Positions 38,953 to 49,955 of a DNA stretch of 64,000 nt are shown here, piece after piece. The position numbers and the translations under genes are program-made. The stretch is taken from contig NZ_VIDQ01000001.1 of assembly GCF_009760915.1 (NCBI RefSeq), forward strand, positions 248,001-312,000, read 5' to 3'. The number at the start of each line of letters is the position of its first letter. Position 1 is the stretch's first letter. The notes under the pieces were generated by a model, which was given only the letters and a program-made list of their open reading frames with translations, searched no databases and was not told the origin of the DNA. Source of the DNA: Azohydromonas aeria (GTDB taxonomy: Bacteria > Pseudomonadota > Gammaproteobacteria > Burkholderiales > Burkholderiaceae_C).

Positions 38953-39344
38953 TGGGGAGTCATCAGGTCAATGGGAGCGGCATAGCGCGCCACCGTGCGG
39001 TCTGCCGTGAGCAGGCGGGCCGGTTCGCACAGGGCCTGTGCGATCAGCAGGCGATCGAAGGGGTCCTGGTGCAGCGGCTCAAGGCTCGACACGCGTGCTG
39101 CATGCTCGGCGCGCACGGGCAGCTCTTCCAGTCCGGTGGCGCGGGCGGCTTCCAGCACGTCTTGCGGCTCGAAGTCGAAGCCTGGCTTGCCCAGGCTCTT
39201 CTTGATGGCCACTTCCCAGATGTTGACGGCTGAGAACAGCACTTCGTGCCCGGGGTCCTCCAGCGCGGCGCGCAACGGCTGCGCCAGCCGTTCAGGCTCC
39301 ATCAGCATCCAAAGCAGGACGTGGGTGTCGAGCAGCACACGCAT
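38949..39344 (-). CDS. PIN-domain toxin, VapC-like
   Basis: Predicted 131 residues. The PIN-domain acidic residues are visible: Asp6 in [12 protein letters not shown], Glu in NIWEVAIKK, and Asp residues in [13 protein letters not shown] and [11 protein letters not shown]. These coordinate Mg2+ for RNA cleavage. It is preceded by a Phd-type antitoxin with a TGATG junction and followed by rfbA with an ATGA junction. This is the 'type II toxin-antitoxin PIN' group often paired with Phd/YefM antitoxins. Confidence 0.9.
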   Translation of the reverse strand: MRVLLDTHVLLWMLMEPERLAQPLRAALEDPGHEVLFSAVNIWEVAIKKSLGKPGFDFEPQDVLEAARATGLEELPVRAEHAARVSSLEPLHQDPFDRLLIAQALCEPARLLTADRTVARYAAPIDLMTPQ

Positions 39345-39580
39345 CAGCTGCCTTCGAACAAGCGCAATTCCGCTTCGGGCAGCGGGGCGTCGAAGTCATC
39401 GGGAACGGTGAACCGGCCCGCCAGCAGGCCCAGCTGGCGACGCGGGGCCGTACGGGCCAGTCCCACCAGGCGCGCCACGGGCCGACCGGAACGGGCAATG
39501 ACCACTTCTTCTCCCGCCTCCACGGCTTCCAGCAGACGGGACAGCTGGGTCTTGGCTTCGTGAACGTTCACCGTGCGCAT
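39344..39580 (-). CDS. Phd/YefM-family antitoxin, VapB-like
   Basis: Predicted 78 residues. The N-terminal DNA-binding Phd/YefM domain reads TVNVHEAKTQLSRLLEAVEA and EEVVIARSGRPVARLV, and the C-terminal tail (DDFDAPLPEAELRLFEG) is acidic, as expected for a toxin-wrapping segment. It should bind its own promoter and neutralise the PIN toxin whose start overlaps its stop by one base. It is inserted between rfbD and rfbA with 44 bases to the rfbD stop. Confidence 0.88.
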   Translation of the reverse strand: MRTVNVHEAKTQLSRLLEAVEAGEEVVIARSGRPVARLVGLARTAPRRQLGLLAGRFTVPDDFDAPLPEAELRLFEGS

Positions 39581-39596
39581 GTCGGACCCTCGATGT

Positions 39597-39638
39597 GGAT
39601 CGGTTTCATTTTAGCCAAGGTGGACTAAGCTGATCCAA
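39597..39638 (-). promoter_or_regulatory. Possible internal promoter and operator of the VapBC-like pair
   Basis: On the minus strand a TTGGAT box (39638-39633) and a TAAAAT box (39613-39608) are separated by 19 bases, about 28 bases before the antitoxin start. A GGATC...GATCC inverted repeat (39597-39601, 39632-39636) brackets them and could be the antitoxin's binding site. The rfbD stop codon (39627-39625) lies inside. Spacing is longer than ideal, so this is tentative. Confidence 0.35.
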
Positions 39639-40527
39639 AAGCCTCGGTGAGCATGCGCTGCACGCCCTGCTGCCAGGGCGGGGGCACCAGGCCGAAGGCG
39701 CGCTGCAGCCTGGCCGTGCTCAGCCGCGAGTTCAGCGGCCGCTGCGCCGGCGTGGGGTAGGCGCTGGTCGGGATGGGGCGTACCGCATCGGCTGCCACCT
39801 TCACCGGCAGGCCGTGCGCGCGTGCCCACTCGATGACGAAGCACGCGTATCCGTGCCAGCTGGTCTCGCCCGCGGCCACGGCGTGGTAGGTGCCGCCGAG
39901 CTCCGGGCGTGCCATGGCCGCGCGCAGCGCGTGCGCGGCCACGTCGGCCAGGAAGTCCGCGCCGGTCGGGGCGCCGACCTGGTCGTCGATGACGTTCAGT
40001 GCCTCGCGCTCGGCCGCCAGGCGCAGCATGGTGCGGGCGAAGTTGCCGCCGCGCGCGGCGTAGACCCAGCTCGTGCGCAGGATCAGGTGGCGGCAGCCGC
40101 TGGCGCGGATGGCCTCCTCGCCGTCGAGCTTGGTGCGGCCGTACACGCTCAAGGGGGCCGTGGGCGCATCCTCGCCGCGCGGCGCGGTGCCGGAGCCGTC
40201 GAAGACGTAGTCGGTGCCGTAGTGCACCAGCCAGGCGCCCAGCGCCGCGGCCTCGCGCGCGATGGCGGCGGGCGTGGCGGCGTTGAGCAGCGCGGCCACC
40301 TCGGGCTCGCCCTCGGCCTTGTCCACGGCGGTGTGCGCGGCGGCATTGACGACCACGTCCGGGCGCAGCGCGCGCACCGTGGCGGCCACGCCTTCGGGGT
40401 CGCGGAAGTCGCCGCACAGGCCCGGCGCGCCCGCGTGGTCCAGCGCCACGAGCTCGCCCAGCGAGGCGAGCGCGCGCTGCAGCTCCCAGCCGACCTGGCC
40501 GTTCTTGCCCAGCAGCAGGATCCTCAT
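39625..40527 (-). CDS. rfbD: dTDP-4-dehydrorhamnose reductase
   Basis: Predicted 300 residues. ILLLGKNGQVGWELQRAL is the NADPH site, DVVVNAAAHTAVDKAE and YGTDYVFDGSG are RmlD motifs, and YGRTKLDGEEAI contains the YxxxK pair. It reduces dTDP-4-keto-L-rhamnose to dTDP-L-rhamnose, the last step of the pathway. It lies between rfbB (26 bases upstream) and the toxin-antitoxin pair. Confidence 0.96.
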   Translation of the reverse strand: MRILLLGKNGQVGWELQRALASLGELVALDHAGAPGLCGDFRDPEGVAATVRALRPDVVVNAAAHTAVDKAEGEPEVAALLNAATPAAIAREAAALGAWLVHYGTDYVFDGSGTAPRGEDAPTAPLSVYGRTKLDGEEAIRASGCRHLILRTSWVYAARGGNFARTMLRLAAEREALNVIDDQVGAPTGADFLADVAAHALRAAMARPELGGTYHAVAAGETSWHGYACFVIEWARAHGLPVKVAADAVRPIPTSAYPTPAQRPLNSRLSTARLQRAFGLVPPPWQQGVQRMLTEAFGSA

Positions 40528-40553
40528 GGCGGGCCTCCCTCTTATTTTCTTGC

Positions 40554-41615
40554 TCAGCGTGCGGCGTAGTTGGTGGAGAGCCACTCGCGGTAGGCGCCGC
40601 TTTGCACCTCGGCCACCCAGTCGGGATGGTCCAGGTACCACTGCACCGTCTTGCGGATGCCGCTGTCGAAGGTCTCGGCCGGGCGCCAGCCCAGCTCGCG
40701 CTCGAGCTTGCGCGCGTCGATGGCGTAGCGGCGGTCGTGGCCGGGGCGGTCGGCGACATGCGTGACGAGCCGCGCGTAGGGCCCTGCCGCGTCGGGGCGC
40801 AGCTCGTCGAGCAGCGCGCAGACCTTCTGCACGATGTCGATGTTGGCCTGTTCGTTCCAGCCGCCGATGTTGTAGGTCTGGCCCACGCGCCCGCCCGCCA
40901 GCACGGCGCGGATGCCCGAGCAGTGGTCGCGCACGTAGAGCCAGTCGCGGATCTGGCGCCCGTCGCCGTACACCGGCAGCGGCTTGCCCGCCAGGGCGTT
41001 GACGATCAGCAGCGGGATCAGCTTCTCGGGGAAGTGGAAGGGGCCGTAGTTGTTGGAACAGTTGGTGGTGAGCACCGGCAGCCCGTAGGTGTGGTGCCAG
41101 GCGCGCACGAGGTGGTCGCTGGCGGCCTTGCTGGCCGAGTACGGGCTGTTGGGCTCGTAGGGGTGCTCCTCGGTGAAGGCGGGCGCGTCGGGCGCGAGGC
41201 TGCCGTAGACCTCGTCGGTGGAGACGTGCAGGAAGCGGAAGGCCGACTTCTCCTCGCCCTGCAGCGCGCCCCAGTGGGCGCGCGCGGCCTCCAGCAGCGT
41301 GAAGGTGCCCTCGACGTTGGTGCGCACGAAGGCGCCGGGGCCGTGGATGCTGCGGTCCACGTGGCTCTCGGCGGCGAAGTGCACCACGGCGCGCGGGCGG
41401 TGTTGCGCGAGCAACTGGTCCACCAGCGCGCGGTCGCAAATGTCGCCGTGCACGAACACGTGGCGCGCGTCGCCCTGCAGCGAGGCCAGGTTGCGCAGGT
41501 TGCCCGCGTAGGTCAGCGCGTCGAGGTTGACGACGGGCTCGTCGCCCTGCGCCAGCCAGTCGAGCACGAAGTTGCTGCCGATGAAGCCGGCACCGCCGGT
41601 GACCAGGATCGTCAT
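40554..41615 (-). CDS. rfbB: dTDP-glucose 4,6-dehydratase
   Basis: Predicted 353 residues. [76 protein letters not shown] (YxxxK) and [17 protein letters not shown] are classical RfbB/RmlB motifs. It makes dTDP-4-keto-6-deoxyglucose. It is preceded by the wzz-like gene in the same operon (28-base gap). Confidence 0.97.
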   Translation of the reverse strand: MTILVTGGAGFIGSNFVLDWLAQGDEPVVNLDALTYAGNLRNLASLQGDARHVFVHGDICDRALVDQLLAQHRPRAVVHFAAESHVDRSIHGPGAFVRTNVEGTFTLLEAARAHWGALQGEEKSAFRFLHVSTDEVYGSLAPDAPAFTEEHPYEPNSPYSASKAASDHLVRAWHHTYGLPVLTTNCSNNYGPFHFPEKLIPLLIVNALAGKPLPVYGDGRQIRDWLYVRDHCSGIRAVLAGGRVGQTYNIGGWNEQANIDIVQKVCALLDELRPDAAGPYARLVTHVADRPGHDRRYAIDARKLERELGWRPAETFDSGIRKTVQWYLDHPDWVAEVQSGAYREWLSTNYAAR

Positions 41616-41643
41616 GTCGGGCTCTTGAGGACAGGGTTGAGGA

Positions 41644-42813
41644 TCAGGAGCGGCGCAGCGCGGTACGCAATTGCGCCAGCTTCTCGGCCTGGGCCGGGTC
41701 GGCGGACGAGAGGCGCCAGAAATGGCGCGCGACCACGAACAGGGCCAGCAGCAGCCCCGCTGCCAGCGTGGTGCCCACGGCAATCATCCCTCGCCTGGGT
41801 TTACTCTTGCGCTCCGGGGGCGTTGCAACGTCAACGACCTGGATCAGCGTGCCTTCTCGGCTCTCGTCCACGCGGGCCATTTCGTACTGCTTGGCCATGA
41901 TCTCGAACAGCGCTTCTTGGTATTTGAACTCTCGGTATTTGCCCACGTAGTTCGCATCGCCGCCGCGCTGGTTGCTGGTTTCGAGCCGGGCCAACTGTTC
42001 TCGAAGTGCGGAAAGTTTGGCTGCGTTCTGCTGCACTTCGGGCGCGCTGTCGGCCAGGCTGCGGCGCAGGGCCTGCAACCTGATTTCTGTGGCCGTTGCC
42101 TCGGCCAGCAGTGCCGAGTAGCCCTCGGCTGCAGCTCTAGGCTCAGCCTTGAGTGCACCCTGGTTGAAGCCACTGGCTTCGAGTTCCTGCTGGGCTTTCG
42201 TCAGGGCGTCGCGCGTCTCCTTCAGTTGAGTTTCGAAAAAGACGCGGCGCTGTTGTGCTTCTGTCAGCGCCAGTCCCGAGGTCAGCACGCGCAACTCTGC
42301 TACGTACTGATTAGCTATTTCCGCTGCGCGTTGCGGATCGTGGTCGTCCACTTCCACGGTGATGAGTCCATCCTTTTTGCCCACACTCACGCGCATCGAA
42401 TTGGACAGAACCCGGCGGGCATCCTCGCGGTACTTGACGCCATACAACTCCATCAACTTGAAGCGCTCGATGACACGGTCACTCATGGTGGCGCTTTGCA
42501 TCAGCCCGACATACTGGTCGGCCGGATTCTTGACGCTGGGCAGCGAGGCGCCAGCCAAGCCAGCCAGCGTACCTAGCGAGCTCAGCGCTGCCGCAGCACC
42601 GCCTTGTGACTGCGACGGCGGCAGGAAAACGGTCCTGGCAGTGAATGTGGGCATGATCATGAAAGCCGCGCCCAATGCCAGGACACCTGCCAGGAGCGCA
42701 CCTCCAACAATCAGCCTCAGGTGCTGTACCAGCGGCACGGCGATGTCGAGCAGGCCGACGCCCTCATCGTCCGATTCATCGATGGGCACGCCGGCCCGCA
42801 CGTCGTTTCGCAT
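41644..42813 (-). CDS. Wzz-family chain-length determinant protein
   Basis: Predicted 389 residues from the ATG at 42813. Two membrane segments flank a long coiled-coil-rich periplasmic part: TM1 about 33-54 ([16 protein letters not shown]) and TM2 about 342-365 ([18 protein letters not shown]). A proline-rich [10 protein letters not shown] stretch precedes TM2, as in Wzz. No cytoplasmic tyrosine-kinase domain is attached. It would set the chain length of polymer made by the Wzy-like protein. Only one base separates it from the wza-like gene. Confidence 0.88.
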   Translation of the reverse strand: MRNDVRAGVPIDESDDEGVGLLDIAVPLVQHLRLIVGGALLAGVLALGAAFMIMPTFTARTVFLPPSQSQGGAAAALSSLGTLAGLAGASLPSVKNPADQYVGLMQSATMSDRVIERFKLMELYGVKYREDARRVLSNSMRVSVGKKDGLITVEVDDHDPQRAAEIANQYVAELRVLTSGLALTEAQQRRVFFETQLKETRDALTKAQQELEASGFNQGALKAEPRAAAEGYSALLAEATATEIRLQALRRSLADSAPEVQQNAAKLSALREQLARLETSNQRGGDANYVGKYREFKYQEALFEIMAKQYEMARVDESREGTLIQVVDVATPPERKSKPRRGMIAVGTTLAAGLLLALFVVARHFWRLSSADPAQAEKLAQLRTALRRS

Positions 42814-42814
42814 G

Positions 42815-44866
42815 TCAGTCACGCAGTACCTTGACGGCGGCCGCGCCCAGGCCGAGTTGGTAAATGATCTGCGTCCAATCCCGGGCGGTCTGCGCAAACG
42901 TGGTCTTGTCCATTTCCTCGGGCACGAAGATGGTGTCGCCGGGCAGGGCCGGCACGTGGCCCAGGCTGCCGCGGCCGCGGCTGAACCAGGAACCACCGTC
43001 CTGGCGCGCGCTCACCACGCTGCCGTTGGCGCGCACCACGAAGATGCTGCCGGCGTCGGCGCCGCGGGTCGGGCCGCCGGCCAGGCGCAGGTAGTCGTCG
43101 ATGCTGCGCGCCTGGCTCCACAGGAAGCTGCCGGTGTTGAAGACGCTGCCGAACACGCCCACCGTGCTGCCGCGCGCGGGCACGTAGAGCTGGTCGCCGT
43201 CCTCCAGCGCCAGCTCCGGCAGCGAGGTGCTCTCTGGCGCCGCCTGCAGCACGATGCGGCCGGTGGGCTTGACCGCGCGCAGCCGCTGGATCAGCTGGGT
43301 CGTGGCTGCGGCGCGCGCGGTCTGCGCCTCCACTTCCTGGGTGGTGGAGGTGCGCTGGGTGGCGTTGTTGCGCGAGAGCTCCGTTTCCAGGTCGCGCAGC
43401 GCGCGCTCGTAGTTTTCCTGCTGCGTGCGCTGCACGCTCTGGCGGACGAACTGCGTGCCGAACACGTAGGCCGAGGGGCTGAAGCCGCCGGCCGCGCGCA
43501 GCGCGTCGCTCGTGGTGCTGCCCGCGGGCAGCACGTAGTCGCCCGGGCGCGCCACTTCGCCTTCCACGCGCACGTGCTTGCTCTGCTTCTGCACCGACAG
43601 CTGCGCCTCCACGGCGCTGAAGGCCCGCAGCACGTCGCCGTTGCTCACGGGCAGCCGCCCGCTCACCGGCAGCGGCAGCTCGGCCACGCGCTCGCCGGTG
43701 CGCTGCTCCAGCCGCTCCAGCGCGACGCGACTGCGGTCGGCCACGGCGGAGAAGCCGCCGGACATGCGGATCAGGTCATCCACCGTCTCGCCGGACTTGA
43801 GCTCGAAGATGGCGGGCTGGTTGACGCTGCCGATCACGGCGGCCTGCGGGCCCACCGGGCCGACGTTGATGACGTCGTCGGGCTGCACCAGCATGTCGGC
43901 GCTGCGGTCGCCCTTGAGCAGGAAGTCGTACAGGTCGAAGCGCGCCACCGTCTGGCGCCCGCGCTGCACCGAGACGTCGCGCAGGCTGCCCGCGGCGGAG
44001 GGGCCGCCGGCACGCAGCAGCACGCCCAGCACGCTGGAGAGGCTGCTGACGCTGTAGGCGCCGGGGCGGGGCACGAAGCCCGTGACGTAAACGCGCACGC
44101 CGCGCAGCTGGCCCAGCGAGACGCTGAGCTCGAAGTTGCGGAAGGTCTGCGCCACGCGGCGGCGGATCACCTCGGGCAGCTCGGCGTAGCGCACGCCGGC
44201 CACCAGCACCGGGCCCACGCGCGGGATGCTGATGCGCCCGCTGCGATCCACCACCGCGCGCACGTCCGCGTCCACCGAGCCCCACAGCGTGACCACGATC
44301 TCGTCGCCGTTCTTGATCAGGTAGTCCGGCGGCACCTGCGGGTTGAAGTCGGCGCTGTTGGGGTCGTCGGCGCGCGTGATCAGGTCGGCGCCCAGGCGGC
44401 GCACCCTGATCTCGCTGCCCGCGTCGTCGCCCGGCGAGCGGCGGGTCGGATCGGCTACGCCCGTGCCGGCACCGCTGCCGCTGTTGGGGCCGCTGCCCCC
44501 ATTCATGCTGGCGCCCATGTTGCCGACCTGGCTGGCGCGGCGCTGCACGAACAGCTCGAACTCGCTGGGCTTGTAGGGTGGAGGGGCTGCGTGCTGGGTC
44601 GCGGACTGCATGCCGTACGGGTTCTGGGCCTGCTGCGATTGAGCAGCCAGGTCCGCCGCATTGGTGGCGCCGCTCGCCAGCGGCTGGCGCAGCCGGATCG
44701 GGCCCGAAGCCGAGGCGTCGCTGCCGGAGGAAGAAGTCTGGGCCCCAGCCGGCATCACGCCGGCCACGGCCAGCAGCGCCACGGCCAGGGACCCGGTCAA
44801 GCGAACACTGCAACGAGCAGCGCCGCCGGCAATGGAGGACGAACGCGGAAGGGATGTCATCGACAT
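42815..44866 (-). CDS. Wza-like polysaccharide export protein with SLBB domains
   Basis: Predicted 683 residues. A signal peptide (SLAVALLAVAGVMPAGA, cleavage before QTSS) is followed by a low-complexity Gly/Ser part, a Poly_export domain at about residues 180-260 (PDYLIKNGDEIVVTLWG) and several SLBB repeats (VYVTGFVPRPGAYSV, VIGSVNQPAIFEL, VRVEGEVARPGDYVLPAG, VGVFGSVFNTGSFLW). It is much longer than the E. coli Wza lipoprotein, and no lipobox cysteine is seen. It should form or feed the outer-membrane export channel. The start ATG at 44866 is uncertain; 44860 and 44935 are alternatives. Confidence 0.88.
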   Translation of the reverse strand: MSMTSLPRSSSIAGGAARCSVRLTGSLAVALLAVAGVMPAGAQTSSSGSDASASGPIRLRQPLASGATNAADLAAQSQQAQNPYGMQSATQHAAPPPYKPSEFELFVQRRASQVGNMGASMNGGSGPNSGSGAGTGVADPTRRSPGDDAGSEIRVRRLGADLITRADDPNSADFNPQVPPDYLIKNGDEIVVTLWGSVDADVRAVVDRSGRISIPRVGPVLVAGVRYAELPEVIRRRVAQTFRNFELSVSLGQLRGVRVYVTGFVPRPGAYSVSSLSSVLGVLLRAGGPSAAGSLRDVSVQRGRQTVARFDLYDFLLKGDRSADMLVQPDDVINVGPVGPQAAVIGSVNQPAIFELKSGETVDDLIRMSGGFSAVADRSRVALERLEQRTGERVAELPLPVSGRLPVSNGDVLRAFSAVEAQLSVQKQSKHVRVEGEVARPGDYVLPAGSTTSDALRAAGGFSPSAYVFGTQFVRQSVQRTQQENYERALRDLETELSRNNATQRTSTTQEVEAQTARAAATTQLIQRLRAVKPTGRIVLQAAPESTSLPELALEDGDQLYVPARGSTVGVFGSVFNTGSFLWSQARSIDDYLRLAGGPTRGADAGSIFVVRANGSVVSARQDGGSWFSRGRGSLGHVPALPGDTIFVPEEMDKTTFAQTARDWTQIIYQLGLGAAAVKVLRD

Positions 44867-45123
44867 GAAGACAGGCGCCGGCGCCGGCCAGGGCGCGGCC
44901 CAGGATTCGTTGGAGGGGGTGCTGCGGACGGGCACGGGACGTGCGGACGTACCAGAAGCAGGGTCATTCTAGCTGTCGCGTTTTCCCGGCCTTTGCGCGC
45001 CGGTCGATCCCCGGCCGGGACAGCGTTGCGGCGCAGCCACGTGTGTGCGGCCCGGGTTCAATTAATCTCAATCCGATACCAGTGCAGGATGCTGCACTGC
45101 AGCAGGCTGTGATAATCCATGTC
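44867..45123. promoter_or_regulatory. Divergent control region between the wza-like operon and the WecA-like gene
   Basis: This 257-base region must contain the start of the long minus-strand operon and of the plus-strand WecA-like gene. On the minus strand TAGAAT (44971-44966) is a possible -10 box about 100 bases before the wza-like start, but its -35 partner is poor. On the plus strand GATAAT (45111-45116) lies only 8 bases before the WecA-like ATG. No ops/JUMPstart element was found. Confidence 0.35.
45081..45098. repeat. Perfect 7-base inverted repeat upstream of the WecA-like gene
   Basis: AGTGCAG at 45081-45087 and CTGCACT at 45092-45098 flank GATG. This could be a dyad operator for the divergent glycan genes or a leader-RNA hairpin. 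Confidence 0.45.
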
Positions 45124-46252
45124 ATGACTTTGCTGCTGATAGCTTTCTGCGTGGCTTTCATGCTGACCATGGGCGTGGTGCGCTTGGCGCGCACGCATGC
45201 GCACTTGGTCAACGATCACGATCAAGGACCTCAGAAGTTCCACGCCCAGCCGGTGCCGCGGGTGGGCGGGCTGGGCATCGTGTCGGCCGTGGCGGTCGGT
45301 GCGCTGGGGCTGTGGTGGCAGGACCGCGGCGTCGGCGGCACGGGGCTGGTGCTGCTGGGCTGCGCGATGCCGGCTTTCGGCGCGGGCCTCACCGAGGACG
45401 TCACCAAGCGCGTGAGCCCGCGCCAGCGGCTGCTCTTCACCGCGGCCTCGGCGATGCTGGCCGCCTGGCTGCTCGACGCCCTCATCCGGCGCACCGACAT
45501 ACCCGGACTGGACTGGGTGGTGTCGTTCTCCGTCGGCGCGGTGCTGCTGACGGTGCTGGCGGTCTCGGGCATCGCCAATGCCGTCAACCTGATCGACGGC
45601 TTCAACGGGCTGTCGTCGATGTGCGTGCTCATGATGCTGGCCAGCCTGGCCTTCGTCGGCTACGCGGTGGACGACCACCTGGTGGCGGTGATGGCGCTGG
45701 TGGGCGTGGGCGCGGTGCTGGGCTTCTTCGTCTGGAACTACCCCGGCGGCAAGGTGTTCCTGGGCGACGGCGGGGCGTACTTCCTGGGCTTCTACCTGGC
45801 GGAGCTGGCGATCCTGCTGCTGGCGCGCAACCCCGAGGTGTCGCCGCTGTTCCCGCTGACGCTGGTCATCTACCCGGTGTTCGAGACGGTGTTCTCGATG
45901 TACCGGCGCAAGCTGCTGCAGGGCCGCCCGGTGGGCATGCCCGACGGTGCGCACCTGCACAGCCTCATCTACCGCCGGTTGCTGCGCTACGGCGCGAGCG
46001 GGCGCAGCGCACGCGACCTCACGCGGCGCAACTCGATGACGGCGCCGTACCTGTGGGTGCTGTGCATGCTCTCGATCGTGCCGGCCGTGGTGTGGTGGGA
46101 CAGCAGCTTCATGCTGGCCGGCTGCATCGTGCTGTTCGGCGTGAGCTACGTCACGCTGTACTGGCGCATCGTGCGCTTTCGGGCGCCGCGCTGGATGGTC
46201 TTGCGCCGCGGCCGCCGCGCCGCCCGGGCTGCAACGGGGATAATCGCGGGAC

Positions 46253-47755
<1,503 letters not shown>

Positions 47756-47806
47756 GCCGCTCGCTCGCAGCCGCGGCGCCGGCCGGCGCGCTGAAAGGCG
47801 CGCGCC

Positions 47807-48580
47807 TCAGGCCTGCAGCACGAACACGGCCGGCACGTCCGCCGGCAGCGCGCGCGGCTGGACGCGCCAGCGCGCCACGGTGTCGCTGCGCGTCCACTCC
47901 TGCTGCAGCGTCAGGCCGCAGCTCACCGACAGCCGCGTACCGCCCTGCAGCGTGGCCAGCAGCGCCGCCAGCATCGCCTCGTTGCGGTAGGGCGTCTCGA
48001 TCAGCAGCTGCGCCTGCGCGGCACGGCGCGACAGCGCCTCCAGCTCGCGGATGCGCGCGGCGCGCTCGGCCGCGTCCACCGGCAGGTAGCCGTTGAAGGC
48101 GAAGCTCTGGCCGTTGAGCCCGCTGGCGGCCAGCGCCAGCAGCAGCGCGCTGGGTCCGGGCAGGGGTCGCACGGCAATGTCCAGCGCGTGGGCCGCAGCC
48201 ACCAGCGCCGCGCCGGGATCGGCCACCGCCGGCATGCCGGCCTCCGACATCAGCCCCACGTCGTGGCCCTGCAGCGCCGGCTGCAGCAGCGCGCGCAGGT
48301 CCGGCGCCGGCTGCGCCGGCCGGCCCTTGGGGGGGCGCGGCAGCTCGACGATGCTGAGCTGCTGCAGCGGCGCGGCCAGCGGCACCACGGCGCCCACGCG
48401 CTTGAGCACGGCGCGCGCCGTGCGCGCGTTCTCCACCACCCAGTGGTGCAGCCCGGCCGCGGCCTCCAGCGCGCCGTGCGGCAGCGCCTGGCGGATGTCG
48501 GGCAGGGTGTCGCCGCCGCCGAAGTCCAGCGGGCTGGGCACCAGCAGCAGCCGGCCCTTCAGCGCCACGTGGTCTGCCAC
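47807..48580 (-). CDS. RsmI-like SAM-dependent methyltransferase (tetrapyrrole methylase fold)
   Basis: Predicted 257 residues. The tetrapyrrole-methylase fold is seen as LLLVPSPLDFGG, then VGLMSEAGMPAVADPGAALV, PLPGPSALLLALAASGLN and FAFNGYLPVDAAERAARI, as in RsmI (16S rRNA C1402 2'-O-methylation) and its close relatives. Because it lacks the exact GDTPLISDPG form it may be a RsmI paralogue with another target. The start is uncertain: GTG at 48580, 48583 or 48568 are options. All overlap the end of the wzi-like gene by 10-25 bases. Confidence 0.8.
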   Translation of the reverse strand: MADHVALKGRLLLVPSPLDFGGGDTLPDIRQALPHGALEAAAGLHHWVVENARTARAVLKRVGAVVPLAAPLQQLSIVELPRPPKGRPAQPAPDLRALLQPALQGHDVGLMSEAGMPAVADPGAALVAAAHALDIAVRPLPGPSALLLALAASGLNGQSFAFNGYLPVDAAERAARIRELEALSRRAAQAQLLIETPYRNEAMLAALLATLQGGTRLSVSCGLTLQQEWTRSDTVARWRVQPRALPADVPAVFVLQA

Positions 48581-49887
48581 CACAGCTGGCCGGCGCTGTC
48601 GCGCCCGGCGCCGTCGCGGCCGCTCCACAGCGACACGCCCACCGCCTGGTCGTTGCGCGGGCTCCAGGCCAGGGTGGCGTTCACGCCGCTGACGCTGCCC
48701 GGCACCAGCCGCTGCACCGAGGACAGCGCGTTGCCCCGGTACATCACCATCTCGGCGCTGACCGAGCCCTGGCTCAGCAGGGCGCCGACGCTGGTGAGCT
48801 TGACGTCGCCGCCGCCCGGGTGGCCCAGCACCGTGCCGTCCTGCGTGTAGCCCTGGAGATAGATGTGGTGGCGGTAGGCCACGCCGGGCAGGCCGGCGAC
48901 GGTGTTGGCGCGCTCGGCGAACAGCCGCAGGCTGCGGCTGCCGCGCTGCAGGGCCCATTCCGCGCCGACCAGCTTCATGTTCTTGCCCGGCAGGTAGTCG
49001 GCTTCGTCCTCGCCCGTGGTCTGCCCGTACACGGCCACCTGGTGGCCGCCGGCGAAGTTCCAGTGCCAGCGCGCGTCGAAGCCTGCCAGCTGGTTGCCTG
49101 GCTCGTTGGCCGTGCCACCCTGATTGTCCTGGCCCAGCAAGCCATTCCACAGTGACCGCAAGCTCTGGTCGCGCCCCTTTCCGCCCCACTGCAGCGTGCG
49201 CGAAGCGCCGAGCTGCAGCCAGGACAGAGGCTGAATCTGCAGCCGCATGCCGACGAGATAGGGGTGCGCCGGCTGACGGTGGCCCTGTAGGCCACCGAAG
49301 AAAACGTCTGCATTCCACGGCCCCAGCCAGGACAGCCACCGGGTTTCGAAGGGGTCATTGGACGTCTTGCGCCAGCCCACGGCCGGCACAGCCGGCGCGG
49401 CGGCGTCCAGGATCAGGCTGCCGCTCCAGCCCGGCCCCCAATGCCGCCGCTGCACGGAGGCGTAGGCCTGGCCCGGGCCGAGCGGGATCGCGGCTTCGGT
49501 GCCTTCGAGCGTCCATTCGCGCCGGGCCCCGGTGCTGCCGAGCACGCCCAGGCGCACGACTGCGCCATCACGCGATTCGCCGAAGGTATGCAGCAGGCGC
49601 AGCCCGCTGCCGCCGTTGCCGATGGGCGAGGCGATCAGCTGCGGCAGCCGCTGCAGCTTGTTGCCGCCGGCCAGCAGCAGGCCGTCGGGCGGGGTGGGCA
49701 GCGTCTCGGCGAAGCCGCCCTGTGGGTCGGCATCGCGCTCCAGGAGCTGTTGATGGCGTGCCAGGGCCTGGCCCAGCGACGGGCCGGCCTGCGCTGCCGG
49801 CAGCGCCGCGGCGCAGGCGAGCAGCGCCGCGGCGCGGCACAGGGCGGGAAACGCGGAAAGGGCGGGTGAGGCAGGCAAGCGGCTCAT
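48559..49887 (-). CDS. Wzi-like capsule assembly outer-membrane beta-barrel protein
   Basis: Predicted 442 residues. A signal peptide ends AAQAGP at about residue 35. The rest is a beta-barrel: RRHWGPGWSGSLILDAA, WLSWLGPWNADVFFGGLQG, LQLGASRTLQWGGKGR, LVGAEWALQRGSRSL, and a C-terminal aromatic/charged end WWQTTWR. These match the Wzi/capsule assembly family that holds capsule at the surface. It is encoded outside the main operon, and its stop overlaps the RsmI-like start region. It supports a capsule, not only O-antigen, as product of the locus. Confidence 0.9.
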   Translation of the reverse strand: MSRLPASPALSAFPALCRAAALLACAAALPAAQAGPSLGQALARHQQLLERDADPQGGFAETLPTPPDGLLLAGGNKLQRLPQLIASPIGNGGSGLRLLHTFGESRDGAVVRLGVLGSTGARREWTLEGTEAAIPLGPGQAYASVQRRHWGPGWSGSLILDAAAPAVPAVGWRKTSNDPFETRWLSWLGPWNADVFFGGLQGHRQPAHPYLVGMRLQIQPLSWLQLGASRTLQWGGKGRDQSLRSLWNGLLGQDNQGGTANEPGNQLAGFDARWHWNFAGGHQVAVYGQTTGEDEADYLPGKNMKLVGAEWALQRGSRSLRLFAERANTVAGLPGVAYRHHIYLQGYTQDGTVLGHPGGGDVKLTSVGALLSQGSVSAEMVMYRGNALSSVQRLVPGSVSGVNATLAWSPRNDQAVGVSLWSGRDGAGRDSAGQLWWQTTWR

Positions 49888-49955
49888 CGGGCGTCGTGGA
49901 GTGTTCGGGCGCCAGGCTGCGCGCCAAGGGAGGGCGCGGCCGGTGCGTGGAAAAG

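Noticed and set aside
38949..39580. A mobile-element insertion (IS or integron-like) carrying the VapBC-like pair.
   Set aside because: No transposase, terminal inverted repeats or target duplication are visible; the junctions are tight start/stop overlaps.
44867..45123. A JUMPstart/ops antitermination element for the long polysaccharide operon.
   Set aside because: The GGCGGTAGCGTG core was not found on either strand of the control region.
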